NCBI GenBank assembly: GCA_038087015.1
Contig: JASBNA010000024.1
Location: 248,001-312,000, forward strand
Direction: 5' to 3'
Source of the DNA: Cerrena zonata
Taxonomy: Eukaryota; Basidiomycota; Agaricomycetes; Polyporales; Cerrenaceae
DNA: 64,000 bases
Under the pieces are notes generated by a model. It was not told where the DNA came from. It did no database searches and saw only the letters and a program-made list of their open reading frames with translations. The position numbers and the translations under genes are program-made. Shown piece after piece: positions 43,425 to 54,017 of the stretch; the first letter of the stretch is position 1; each line of letters begins with the position of its first letter.

Positions 43425-43486
43425 TTGGCAATGACAATTGCCAAAGTGAATGGCCTGTAGCTGAATGCCAATTGATGCAATTGGCA
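43425..43486. promoter_or_regulatory. Two TTGGCA-type inverted repeats upstream of the SurE-like gene
   Basis: TTGGCAAT-N4-ATTGCCAA spans 43425-43444 and TGCCAATT-N5-AATTGGCA spans 43466-43486. Both have perfect 8-bp arms. They lie about 215-275 bp upstream of the ATG at 43702, which suggests a dimeric factor, but I cannot name it. Confidence 0.55.
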
Positions 43487-43604
43487 TGGCATGGCATTTA
43501 ATGATCCAAGAAAACTGCCCACGGTTACCAATTTATCAAAATTACAATTACCATTGCAATTAGTCCTCGAGTCAAAAGGGGAATTATGAGCAACATGTTG
43601 GAGG

Positions 43605-43650
43605 AGTTAATATAAATAGTTGATATAAGTAGTTAATATAAATAGGGTTA
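43605..43650. repeat. Tandem AGTTAATATAAATAG units with two TATA boxes
   Basis: Three units (the middle one diverged) place TATAAATA at 43611-43618 and 43637-43644, the latter 58 bp before the ATG at 43702. The repeat has therefore duplicated the likely core promoter of the SurE-like gene. Confidence 0.7.
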
Positions 43651-43701
43651 TTCTCTATTTTTTAACTAATTTGATATATTTTTTAAACCAATACTTTTGA
43701 C

Positions 43702-44676
43702 ATGTTTAAACAAATTTTTGCACTTATTCCAATTATTGCTGCAGTTCTTGCTAATGGCAAAACCATTTTATTATCAAATGATGATGGTTGGGCTGCATTG
43801 AATATCAGAGCTGCTTACAGAGAATTAACCAATGCTGGTTATAATGTGATTCTTTCAGCACCAGCAAGACAAAGATCAGGATGGTCAGGAAAATTCCAAA
43901 TACCTGATTCAAAAACCTTAAAAGAAGCCGGAGAATTTAATTATCCACCAAAAGGATCACCATCGTGGGGACACGAATCCGATAATGACAAAATTTGGTA
44001 TTTTGATGGTACTCCAGGTGCAGCAGTTGCATTTGGATTAGAATACGTTATTCCAAACTATTTCAATGATACAAAAGTTGATTTGGTTGTTAACGGTCCA
44101 AATGAAGGTACTAATCTTGGTAATGGGATGTACACCATTAGTGGTACCATTGGTGCCACTTATAATGCAGTTTATAGAAATTATCCAGGAATTGCAATTA
44201 GTGGTTCAAATGGTAATAATTCCTTTTTCAAAGATTTTGAAAATGACCAAAATGATCATTTATTAGCTGCTAATATTTATGCTAAAAAAGTTGTTCAATT
44301 CGTTGATCAATTATTCAAAGGTGCTAAAGATGATTCGATATTACCAATTACTACTGGTCTCAATATCAATTTCCCATCGGTTGGTTACGATGATGAATCT
44401 TGTGAAGATCCAGATTGGGTATTTACTAAATTTAGTGGTGAACATTCAACTACTTCTGATCTTAAATATAATAAAGAATCAGGGTTATTTGAATCGTCCT
44501 CGATTGGTTCTGAAGCCTTATACACTTGTGTCTTTGGTAATTGCAGTTTAGAAGGGGAATCCCAACTTTTGGCCGATAAGAATTGTAAAACTTCCGTTTC
44601 TGCTTTTTCAATCGATTATAGTGCTAGTAAAGACCAAGAAGAAACCATTCATGGTGCTTTAAATGGACTTTTCTAA
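43702..44676 (+). CDS. Secreted SurE-like nucleotidase/acid phosphatase
   Basis: The 324-residue protein starts with a signal peptide (MFKQIFALIPIIAAVLANG). It continues at once into the SurE fold, with the metal-binding ILLSNDDGW (Asp27, Asp28), VILSAPARQRSGW, the conserved GPNEGTN loop and SGTIGATYNAVYRNYPGIAI. SurE enzymes remove phosphate from nucleoside monophosphates and other small esters. The signal peptide points to a secreted or vacuolar form, as in fungal acid phosphatases of this family. N-glycosylation sequons such as NDT and NNS are present. Its promoter holds duplicated TATA boxes and paired inverted repeats. Confidence 0.88.
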   Translation: MFKQIFALIPIIAAVLANGKTILLSNDDGWAALNIRAAYRELTNAGYNVILSAPARQRSGWSGKFQIPDSKTLKEAGEFNYPPKGSPSWGHESDNDKIWYFDGTPGAAVAFGLEYVIPNYFNDTKVDLVVNGPNEGTNLGNGMYTISGTIGATYNAVYRNYPGIAISGSNGNNSFFKDFENDQNDHLLAANIYAKKVVQFVDQLFKGAKDDSILPITTGLNINFPSVGYDDESCEDPDWVFTKFSGEHSTTSDLKYNKESGLFESSSIGSEALYTCVFGNCSLEGESQLLADKNCKTSVSAFSIDYSASKDQEETIHGALNGLF

Positions 44677-45176
44677 ATCAATACCCCTTTTTCTTTAATT
44701 CTTTCGTTTTATTTGTTTCGGTTTTATCTCTCTTTTCAATTAAAAGTTTAATATATGAACCCTTTTAGCCCTCAGTAATTCATATCGGCTAATCCCAGTT
44801 TAACGGTGATTTGTCGACTAATATGTAAACATCTCCTAATAGAAGATTTTCTCAATTATTGTTCCTACTAGGCTGTTAGCTGAAAACCATCGCTAAAAAC
44901 TTTGCAACCCGCCTTACACCCACCATATATAAAAGTTATACTTTCTATCCAATTATACTTTTATTCCTATACACTTTCATCTACAATTATTCATTTATCA
45001 ATTGTTCAGAGAACTAATTGAATAGTGAATATTTGTATTTGCGGATACTCTGGCCTTTTTCTGTTCGCTCTCAATAGGTGTTTGCTCTATATTTTTTCTT
45101 TTGTTGTTAATTCACTGTACGGAACCTCCTTGAAATTTCGGTAGCGGGGGGACAAGATAAGTTTATTCACTAGAAA
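44677..45176. other. Spacer with the LAM-family promoter
   Basis: About 500 bp without a gene. TATATAAA at 44926-44933 is a plausible TATA box about 245 bp before the next ATG. Confidence 0.5.
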
Positions 45177-48100
45177 ATGGCAAGAATTACAAAGAAATCT
45201 AAGCAACAAGCTCAATTACAATCGCAATTATCTTTGGGTGAAGCGGAAGTTGAATTAAAGGAAAAACTGTTACCTTCTTTACAATTATCTCAACCAAAAC
45301 CTATAAATCATTTAACTCCTAATTCTGCTCCAACTACTCCCATTGGAGACCGTGATCCTCCGTTCTTTTCCAATACTCCACCTATTCCTAGTGATTCGGC
45401 ATCTCCTATAATAAAAGATAGTAATCGTTCGAACTCATTAGCTATCTTGAAAAATAAAAGAAATCGTTCCAATACTTCCATCGGTTCTAATTCAAGCAGA
45501 TCAAGATCAAATTCATATTCAAATACAGTTATAGCTGAACCGAAGGTTATTCAACGATCTAAAACGGATCGTCAAGTTGCATCTACCACTAGTCTAAATA
45601 CGATTTTCAATAGTACTCTGACTCATACCCAAAGAAGAATGGCATCTCCTAAACCAGAATTAGGCGAATCTCCTCCTGATGATGCAGAAATTACTCTAGA
45701 CGATGATGGGCATAGTGAAATATCAAATTCGAAAAATTTCTCTTCAAATAATAAATCTAAAAATGCTGATGCTGGATTCCTTTCTTCAATTTTTAATGTT
45801 GCCCATACTGCTGCTGCTAATATGATGAGTTCTACCGAAGAAAATAACGAAAAAAATCTTAAAATGATTGGATCTTCTCCAAATAATACTTCTGCATCTT
45901 TATCTCCTCAAACTAGTAGTAATCTAGGTAATAAACTTGATTCACTATTGAAGGTCAATAAATCTAAAAACACTGGGGGTTCCTCGGTAAATTCTAAATC
46001 TTCAAAAGATGAAGATGATCAAATAACTCAAGATAATTCAACCCTATCTCCAAATAATATCCATTTCTCTTCAGTGAGAGAATCTCCCATAAATACTCTT
46101 GGTCAAGGTGATTTATTATTAAGTAATTTCGATGCAATACCCGAGCCAAGAGATCAAGAACTACAATTACAACCACAATCCATGACTGGGTTACCAATGG
46201 ATAATGCTGGAATTGTGCCTGCCCAAGGTCCAAATTCAACCGGGTTAACTAATCCTAATCAAGGAATGTCTATTAATGCATTAAATAATTTAAAAGGTGG
46301 TAGATCAGGATCATTGAAAAGACCAATTATTAGTCCTAATGTGTCTACTGATTTATTGCCCCTTCATAAAATCGTATCACCATCAGATCAGCTACAATCT
46401 AATCAATTAACCACCAGTGGGAATAATGAAAATAAACGAGTTCATCGTAAATCATTTTCATATGGTACTCTGAATATAGGAGGATTGGAAAAATTAAAAT
46501 CCAAAAATTTTTCTCTGGATGATATTTTTAATAATAATACAAATAACCAAGAAGAAGATATTGAAAGTGGAAGTACTATATCAGATAAAAATAATAATGA
46601 AGAAGTTGATCATGTAATGGATTTTAAAGATTTAAAATTAGCAAATGAAAAAAAGAATAAAGAATTTCATCAAATATTTAAAAAAGTATCAAATGGAGAA
46701 AAATTGATTCATGATGCTAGTTGTGCATTATCTAAAGATATCTTAATCCAAGGTAGAATGTATATTAGTGAACATTACGTTTGTTTCAACTCGAATATTC
46801 TAGGTTGGGTTACTAATTTAATAATCCCATTACAAGAAGTTATTCAGATTGAAAAAAAATCGACTGCAGGATTATTTCCTAATGGGATGGTTATTCGTAC
46901 TTTACATCATAAATATGTTTTTGCCACTTTTTTATCAAGAGATTCATCTTTTAATATAATAATAAGTGTTTGGAAACAAGTCTTGAGTGAAGATCCAAAC
47001 CGTATACTTAATATGAAGAATTCAAGAGAACGAGGTGCAAGTAAATCCACGTATTATAGTTCACATTTGAATGAAGAAACTGATAGCGGAGTGAGTGGAC
47101 GTCTGAGAACATTTTCAACTGGTGATGATAGCAGTGAAGATATAAATGTATTGGATGATTTTGCTGGTGATAGTCAAGATAGTGGCGAAGAAGAGGATGA
47201 TGATTTAATCAGTGATGATGATGACGAGGACGATGATGATCCAAGTTTGAGTTCATTAAGTCTCAAAGCTGGAGCTAATAACGCCGACGACCAAGGCGGC
47301 TATTCTACCGAAGAAGGGTCGCTTAATGATGAAGAACCCGATAATATATTAGACAATGATAATCAAGCCAGGAAAACCAGTACTAGTAAATCCAAGGATA
47401 GCTCAACGCCCAGCACCAATGGAGGAAATGGGGATAACTATTTTGGATTACCGACCAGTGGACCCTTAACCCATCCGCCCACCGATATTGAATACACCAA
47501 ACAAAGCAATGAGAATTTAATAATTGAAGACGTGATAAAAGCACCCTTGGGTACTGTTTACCAGTTATTATTTGGGAATGATCGATCAAGGTATATTAAA
47601 ATATTAACCAATCAAGGGAATTTTGAAATACTGGAAAACGATATCACTGAATTGAATACCAAGACACGAGAGCGTCATTATACGTATATCAAACCATTGA
47701 ACGCGCCCATTGGCCCCAAACAAACCAAATGTTTGATTGCAGATAAGTTGATTGAATTTGAATTGAAGAAGTATGTATTGGTTGAGCAAATCACCAGTAC
47801 TCCCGATGTCCCCAGTGGGAACTCATTTCAAGTGAAAACCAAGGTGTTTTTGTATTGGGGGGACAATAACCAAACCCGGATCTATGTTGTTACCTTGATT
47901 GAATGGAGCGGGAAAAGTTGGATCAAAGGAGCCATTGAAAAGGGAACCATTGATGGCCAAAAGGATTCCATGAGAGTGATGGTCGATAGCTTGAATGAAA
48001 TGATTGAGCTGGCGGGATCCAATAAGCTGAAATCCAATGGGAAAAAGAAGAAGGGTAAATCTTCCAAGAGGAAGAAGGTTCCTACCAAGAAACCTCGTAA

Positions 48101-48590
48101 ACTGAGTGTTGGTGCCGAGACGGTTAAAACAGAAAGTATCAATGAACAATTGAATAAATTAATTGAACTGATTGGTAAACTAATACCAATTGGCAGTTTT
48201 ATCGGCGATTTAATCAAAGGCTATTTAATGATATTTATTATATTGTTAACTTATACCTTAATTATTAGACGCAAAGGTTCCAATAAGAACCAAATTGAAA
48301 TATTACCCCAAGAACAAGTTCTACTGAAGATAAGCATCAATAATCATAAGTACTACATTGTTCCCAGCAGTGAATCATACTTGGATAATCAAGAAAAACG
48401 CATCAAGAATGAGGTTAAAATGTGGGACTGGTTAAGAGACCGCAGTGATGGTAAAATCAACGTAGACAACAACACCGACGACGGCAAGGAAGAAGAAGAC
48501 TACCTACAGGAGTACTCCAAGCAAGAAATGAAGGAGATTGTCAAATTGACCCAGCTCAAACTCGACCAGATCAGTCAGCAGTTCTTGTAA
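45177..48590 (+). CDS. LAM/Ltc-family ER-anchored sterol transfer protein (YSP2/LAM4-type locus)
   Basis: The 1137-residue protein has a disordered Ser/Asn-rich N-terminus (1-480). A GRAM domain (about 481-600) reads FKKVSNGEKLIHDASCALS, ILIQGRMYISEHYVCFNSN and IIPLQEVIQIEKKSTAGLFP. An Asp/Glu-rich linker leads to one VASt/StARkin sterol-binding domain (about 770-946), with IIEDVIKAPLGTVYQLLFGN, RERHYTYIKPLNAPIGPKQT and SWIKGAIEKGTIDGQKD. A basic patch, one membrane segment (about 1012-1031) and a lumenal tail finish it. These proteins move sterol between plasma membrane and ER. Synteny with YDR326C (YSP2) and YHR080C (LAM4) supports that orthology, yet those proteins have two StARkin domains and I see only one here. 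Confidence 0.88.
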   Translation: MARITKKSKQQAQLQSQLSLGEAEVELKEKLLPSLQLSQPKPINHLTPNSAPTTPIGDRDPPFFSNTPPIPSDSASPIIKDSNRSNSLAILKNKRNRSNTSIGSNSSRSRSNSYSNTVIAEPKVIQRSKTDRQVASTTSLNTIFNSTLTHTQRRMASPKPELGESPPDDAEITLDDDGHSEISNSKNFSSNNKSKNADAGFLSSIFNVAHTAAANMMSSTEENNEKNLKMIGSSPNNTSASLSPQTSSNLGNKLDSLLKVNKSKNTGGSSVNSKSSKDEDDQITQDNSTLSPNNIHFSSVRESPINTLGQGDLLLSNFDAIPEPRDQELQLQPQSMTGLPMDNAGIVPAQGPNSTGLTNPNQGMSINALNNLKGGRSGSLKRPIISPNVSTDLLPLHKIVSPSDQLQSNQLTTSGNNENKRVHRKSFSYGTLNIGGLEKLKSKNFSLDDIFNNNTNNQEEDIESGSTISDKNNNEEVDHVMDFKDLKLANEKKNKEFHQIFKKVSNGEKLIHDASCALSKDILIQGRMYISEHYVCFNSNILGWVTNLIIPLQEVIQIEKKSTAGLFPNGMVIRTLHHKYVFATFLSRDSSFNIIISVWKQVLSEDPNRILNMKNSRERGASKSTYYSSHLNEETDSGVSGRLRTFSTGDDSSEDINVLDDFAGDSQDSGEEEDDDLISDDDDEDDDDPSLSSLSLKAGANNADDQGGYSTEEGSLNDEEPDNILDNDNQARKTSTSKSKDSSTPSTNGGNGDNYFGLPTSGPLTHPPTDIEYTKQSNENLIIEDVIKAPLGTVYQLLFGNDRSRYIKILTNQGNFEILENDITELNTKTRERHYTYIKPLNAPIGPKQTKCLIADKLIEFELKKYVLVEQITSTPDVPSGNSFQVKTKVFLYWGDNNQTRIYVVTLIEWSGKSWIKGAIEKGTIDGQKDSMRVMVDSLNEMIELAGSNKLKSNGKKKKGKSSKRKKVPTKKPRKLSVGAETVKTESINEQLNKLIELIGKLIPIGSFIGDLIKGYLMIFIILLTYTLIIRRKGSNKNQIEILPQEQVLLKISINNHKYYIVPSSESYLDNQEKRIKNEVKMWDWLRDRSDGKINVDNNTDDGKEEEDYLQEYSKQEMKEIVKLTQLKLDQISQQFL

Positions 48591-49546
48591 AAATAAAACA
48601 CCCGTGCATATATATATAAATTCATCTAAATCCCAAATAAAACAACCCGTGCATACAGCACCCCCTAAATGAAAAAAATAAAAAAAAAATCACCCCATGT
48701 AGCAGAAAGAAAAATAATTACGTAATCGATCTGACTAAAAATGCTGGTTTGCACACACCCACAAAATACTCGCTAAAGAAGCTATGACATAATGTATTTA
48801 GCTGGTCGGACTTAATTCTTAATGAGATGTCAATGAGCATTAACTCGGTTACAGCATGTATCTGGTGCTACAGTTCAGGGTGGCATGGTGTATGGCAGGT
48901 TGACGGTGTCATGCTCACCGGGCCAAGTGGTGTGTCAATAGGAGTGTTGGGGATGATGCGTATTGTTTGTTGTTATGCTCCTTTATTAAAATGATAAACA
49001 AACCAAATTAACTAAAGAAACTAACTGATTAAGTGAGAGTCAGTGGAAGCTTATTGTGTTGGAAAGCAATTTTTGGTTTTTTCCTACGGTTTTTCTGTGT
49101 TTTTTGAGTGTTTTTTTTTTTTGTTTCTGAGTGTTTTTTTTGTTTTCTGAGTGTTTTTTTCGTTTTTCTCCTGAGCTTTTAGTGGTTTTTGTAGTTCTTG
49201 TAGTGTTTTTATAAAAAAATGAACTACTTTTTTTTTATTTTGTTTGGTTGGTTGGTTTTTTCTCTGTAATTATATCTATACAAGTTTTTTTTTTTTTTTT
49301 TTGTTTCTCTTCCCTAAGTAACCCTAATAATTTACTAGTTCACTTCGTTTATTCATCTACTTCCTTTACTCTACTACTTTCAACTTGATTTAGGTGTGGT
49401 CTTCGTGTGGTTTCCGTGTGGTTTTCGTGTTCTTTTCTTTTCAATATATTTTTTTTTTTGTATTTCTTGTCTTTTTCGTTTCGCTGTTGGTCGACTTTGA
49501 TGAAATAAGCTTGCTTTTTTTTCTTTGAATCTTAATTGAATAAGGA
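48591..49546. other. 950-bp spacer with T-rich repeats upstream of the SAE3-like gene
   Basis: No gene. It includes TTCTGAGTGTTTTTT-like units at about 49090-49165, long T runs to 49310 and CGTGTGGTTTTC-type units at 49394-49432. A near-match to the Rap1 consensus (ACACCCGTGCATA) lies at 48598-48610, just after the previous stop. Confidence 0.5.
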
Positions 49547-50095
49547 ATGTTTAAATCGGTTCCTCCAAGTGATATTAACAGTAATTCATCACATTATCAA
49601 TATTCGCATAATACTAAGAATATGACCAGTAATGAAGATGACCCGTCTTTAAATTTAAACACCAATAATATTAGTGAAGACGATGGAGATAATCAATTAA
49701 TTAGTCCATCTACTAATAATTTACCAAATAAATCAACCAATCCCAACTTGAATGTTCAACAACCGCTAAATTTTGCTACCACGGATAATACTAATAATGA
49801 TGATGATACTACCCCAAGAACAACCAGCAATGAAACAGAAGAGTTATATCAACAAAGAATACTACTAAAAGAACAAAGATTAGAAGATATTAAAAATCAA
49901 TGTTCTAAATTAATTAGTGAATTAGACTCAAATTCAAACCCAGAAGCAATTGTTAAAAAACATATATCTCAATTGAAAAAATATAATGAATTAAAAGATA
50001 TTGCTCTTGGTTTAGTTACTATGATTGCTGATCAAAGACAATTAAGAACAACCGACATTTTGGAAGAAATGAAGGTTGAATTAAGAGATGATTAA
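49547..50095 (+). CDS. SAE3: Swi5/Sae3-family recombination mediator
   Basis: The C-terminal third carries the Swi5/Sae3 signature. A coiled coil (QQRILLKEQRLEDIKNQCSK) is followed by LKKYNELKDIALGLVTMIAD, QRQLRTTDILEEM and a short end. Sae3 works with Mei5 to load Dmc1 in meiosis, and Swi5 with Sfr1 to stimulate Rad51. The first 110 residues are Asn/Asp/Ser/Thr-rich and disordered, so the protein (182 residues) is about twice the length of S. cerevisiae Sae3. The symbol rests on the signature plus position: SAE3 (YHR079C-A) is next to LAM4 in S. cerevisiae, as here. A shorter start at the internal ATG near 49622 is possible. Confidence 0.82.
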   Translation: MFKSVPPSDINSNSSHYQYSHNTKNMTSNEDDPSLNLNTNNISEDDGDNQLISPSTNNLPNKSTNPNLNVQQPLNFATTDNTNNDDDTTPRTTSNETEELYQQRILLKEQRLEDIKNQCSKLISELDSNSNPEAIVKKHISQLKKYNELKDIALGLVTMIADQRQLRTTDILEEMKVELRDD

Positions 50096-50125
50096 TCTCG
50101 ATTGTAATGTCTTATGTTTAACGAA

Positions 50126-50202
50126 TCACCATCTTACCCATCTTACCCATCTTACATCTCATATCAGTACACCCAGTGTACCCATACACCCAGTGTATCC
50201 AT
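50126..50202. repeat. Short tandem repeats after the SAE3-like gene
   Basis: CATCTTACC-type units (three) are followed by two 18-bp copies of TACACCCAGTGTACCCA type. The second array includes TACCCATACACC, one base off the Rap1 consensus. Confidence 0.75.
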
Positions 50203-50566
50203 AATGTCCTACCGGTTATCTTTTTTTTTTTTTTTCACCATGTTCGCTTTTCATTTTTGGGCTGCCTCCTATTATTGCTTGATGCAATAATGTTTTACTA
50301 GTGTATATATTTAGCAGAAATATACAACATAATCCAAAATGGAATTAGTAACCCTAGTTAGTTAATCCCTCCTTTCCGTAAACCACCTTCACCTATAGCA
50401 ACTGTATATCTCTCTTATTGTCATGTCAATCCATCATCTAAACGCGATGGGTGCGAACCGTTTGTCGTTCTGTGCGGAAGTTATTTCCCGCCCAATCACT
50501 GCCCTTTTCCTCCCTCGACTTTACCCCCGAGCGTCTCCTCGGTCCTGGGGCCTTGGACCGAGTCGA

Positions 50567-50773
50567 TGACTAAGCGAGCCTAACCAAAAGGGAAAATTGT
50601 AACCCAGCAGTTGGCTTGGCTGTGAAAAAAAACGCTGTTGTTCGGTCGTAGGGCTGACTAATTTCGGGGTTCTTTCTATTCGGTGGTTTGATCGTTCTGT
50701 TCATTGGTTTGATCTTTCTATTCATTGGTTAATCTAACCAGTGGGAAGATTGTTCTTTGGTAGAGCTTACTAA
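50567..50773. promoter_or_regulatory. Yap1-type response elements upstream of OYE copy 1
   Basis: TGACTAA occurs at 50567-50573. GCTGACTAA at 50653-50661 is the reverse of TTAGTCAGC, a known Yap1-family element. TTACTAA occurs at 50767-50773, the standard YRE. All lie within 280 bp of the ATG at 50843. Oxidative-stress control by a Yap1/Cap1 factor is inferred and fits the enzyme class. Confidence 0.65.
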
Positions 50774-50842
50774 TTTTGTGTATAAGTACTGGTTGAAATT
50801 ATGACTAGTTGATAAGAATGCTAGCTCATTCAACTAATCATC

Positions 50843-52061
<1,219 letters not shown>

Positions 52062-52793
52062 GAAAACAAGTCTGTTCTTCTTGATTTTTAAAGTATTAGA
52101 ATAATTTATTGTAGACTGTTAGGTATCAATAAACATTTTTAGTACACATTGCATGGCTAGTGTAGAGCCCTAAAAAGTTTAAGGAAACATCTCCACATTC
52201 TCCTACCAACGGGTCCCCTCTTGTCTGAAACATGTCCATACCAAAGACGTTTAACCGGTCGCTCTCGGAAAAACGATGGAAAAAGAAAAAAGTGCGTTAT
52301 GCAAAGAAGTCGTTGAAAAAACTGTCAAAAAAAAAAAAAAAAAAAAAAGAAACTAAAGGAACCAAAATAATGAACCAAAAGATGATGAAAAAACCAACTA
52401 TAGAGACAAACGTGTTAACCAGGTGTTGGCCGCCACGGGTTCATACCAAGCTAGAGTGTATGTGTCACTTTGCTCGATTATTCTTAGCATAACTCAAACC
52501 CATTTGGTGTAGTGATTTGCATCTCACCTTAATTTACAGTTAAATCGGATATCTGCTTATTAATTGATTCGCAATTGTGTCAAGACTTTTCTTTTTCTTT
52601 CACTTTCCATAAGCGCTTTTCCGGTTCAAACGCTTAAGTTGAAGGGCTTGATGCTGTGAATTTTGAACTTTGTACTGTGATGGTATTACAAATCAACATG
52701 TTTTGGAAAACTATATAAAGAGAAAATGAAAGAACCCCAAATTCTGAGTAATTTTCTGAATCTTTATAACATTACTCAATTATTCAATAAAAA
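52062..52793. other. Spacer between OYE copies 1 and 2
   Basis: No gene is supported. A frame around 52232-52492 is dominated by a poly-A/Lys tract. TATATAAA at 52712-52719, 75 bp before the ATG of copy 2, is a convincing TATA box. Confidence 0.5.
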
Positions 52794-54017
52794 ATGGTTA
52801 AAATTTCTCCTCTTAAAGATACTAAAGTTTTCGCTCCCATCAAGGTTGGTGAAAATGAATTAGCTCACAAAATTGTTTTCCCTCCAACTACTAGATTCAG
52901 AGCTACCAACGAAGGTATTCCATCTGATTTACAACTTCAATACTACGAAGAAAGATCAAGATACCCTGGTTCTTTATTGGTCACTGAAGGTACCTTCCCA
53001 ACTGAAAAAACTGGTGGTTACTTTGGTGTTCCAGGTATTTACAATGATGAACAAGTCCAAGCTTGGAAACAAATTAATGATAAGGTTCACGCCAATAAAT
53101 CATTTACTTCAATTCAATTCTGGGCTCTCGGCCGTGTTTCAGACCCTAAATTCTGTGAAGCTACCAAACTTCCTCTTATTGCTCCTTCTGAAGTTTACTT
53201 AACTGAAGAAGAAAAAGCTTTCCCATTCGAAGAAGTTAAGATCCACGCTCCTTCTACTGAAGAACTCGAACAATTGATCCGTGATGACTACACTAAAGCT
53301 GCTAAGAATGCTGTTGCTGCTGGTTTTGATTACATAGAACTCCACTCTGCTCATGGTTACTTTTTGGATACTTTCTTGCATCCATCTACCAACAAGAGAA
53401 CCGATAAATACGGTGGTTCCATTGAAAACAGAGCTAGATTCTTATTGGAATTAATCGATCACTTATCTGAAGTTGTCGGAGCCTCCAAATTAGCCATCAG
53501 ATTTTCTCCATGGGCTACTTTCCAAGGTATGAAAGGTGCTAAAGAAGAAATTCATCCATACGCAACCTTCAGTTATGTTGTAGGTGAATTACAAAAACGT
53601 GCTAATAACGGTAAAGAACTCGCTTACATTTCTTTAGTCGAACCAAGAGTTTCCGGTATCATGGATGTTAAGAAAGAAGACCAAGCTGGTGACAATGAAT
53701 TCATTAAGAAGATTTGGAAAGGTGTTTTATTACGTGCTGGTAACTATTCTTATGATGCTCCAGAATTCAACCAATTATTAAGCGATGTCGACGATGAACG
53801 TACTTTGGTTGGTTTCTCCAGATACTACATCTCCAACCCTGATCTTGTTTTCAAATTGCATGAAGGTCATGATTTGACTCCTTATGATAGAGAAACTTTC
53901 TATCTTAACAGTAACTGGGGTTACAACACTTACACTGTTTACGGTAAAGAACTCCAAATTGCTGAAGAAGAAGCTAGAAAACACCTTCCAGAAGCTCTTA
54001 AATCTCTTAAAGTATAG
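52794..54017 (+). CDS. Old yellow enzyme, copy 2 (intact NADPH dehydrogenase/ene-reductase)
   Basis: This is the complete 407-residue flavin enzyme. It shows FPPTTRFRA (N-terminal FMN contacts), PGSLLVTEGTFP, GVPGIYNDEQVQAWKQI, IQFWALGRV (substrate-pocket Trp region) and the active site [12 protein letters not shown]. His184, His187 and Tyr189 correspond to His191, Asn194 and Tyr196 of yeast OYE1. [20 protein letters not shown] and the C-terminal phosphate-binding [16 protein letters not shown] complete the barrel. The enzyme reduces activated C=C bonds with NADPH and is linked to oxidative and carbonyl stress. It is the only one of the three copies with an unbroken frame, and its codon use looks like that of a well-expressed gene. 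Confidence 0.95.
   Translation: MVKISPLKDTKVFAPIKVGENELAHKIVFPPTTRFRATNEGIPSDLQLQYYEERSRYPGSLLVTEGTFPTEKTGGYFGVPGIYNDEQVQAWKQINDKVHANKSFTSIQFWALGRVSDPKFCEATKLPLIAPSEVYLTEEEKAFPFEEVKIHAPSTEELEQLIRDDYTKAAKNAVAAGFDYIELHSAHGYFLDTFLHPSTNKRTDKYGGSIENRARFLLELIDHLSEVVGASKLAIRFSPWATFQGMKGAKEEIHPYATFSYVVGELQKRANNGKELAYISLVEPRVSGIMDVKKEDQAGDNEFIKKIWKGVLLRAGNYSYDAPEFNQLLSDVDDERTLVGFSRYYISNPDLVFKLHEGHDLTPYDRETFYLNSNWGYNTYTVYGKELQIAEEEARKHLPEALKSLKV

Larger units (their letters stand above)
41552..43701. other. 2.15-kb gene-free spacer rich in short tandem repeats
   Basis: This is the longest gene-free stretch of the window. It carries five unrelated tandem-repeat clusters (listed separately), an E-box palindrome beside PEX3 and paired TTGGCA inverted repeats beside the SurE-like gene. 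Scattered ORFs of 60-120 codons are not supported by any recognisable content. Confidence 0.6.
50096..50842. other. Spacer with repeats and the promoter of OYE copy 1
   Basis: No gene. After the SAE3-like stop come short repeats (listed separately), a GC-richer patch at 50450-50580 and Yap1-type sites. A TATAAGT at 50781-50787 is a possible TATA element. Confidence 0.5.

Noticed and set aside
42746..43531. ORFs of about 80-120 codons on both strands in the minisatellite-rich spacer
   Set aside because: Composition follows the repeats and surrounding noncoding sequence, the frames overlap each other, and no motif or start context supports them.
52232..52492. Lys-rich ORF of 86 codons between OYE copies 1 and 2
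   Set aside because: It is mostly the translation of a poly-A tract; nothing else supports a protein.
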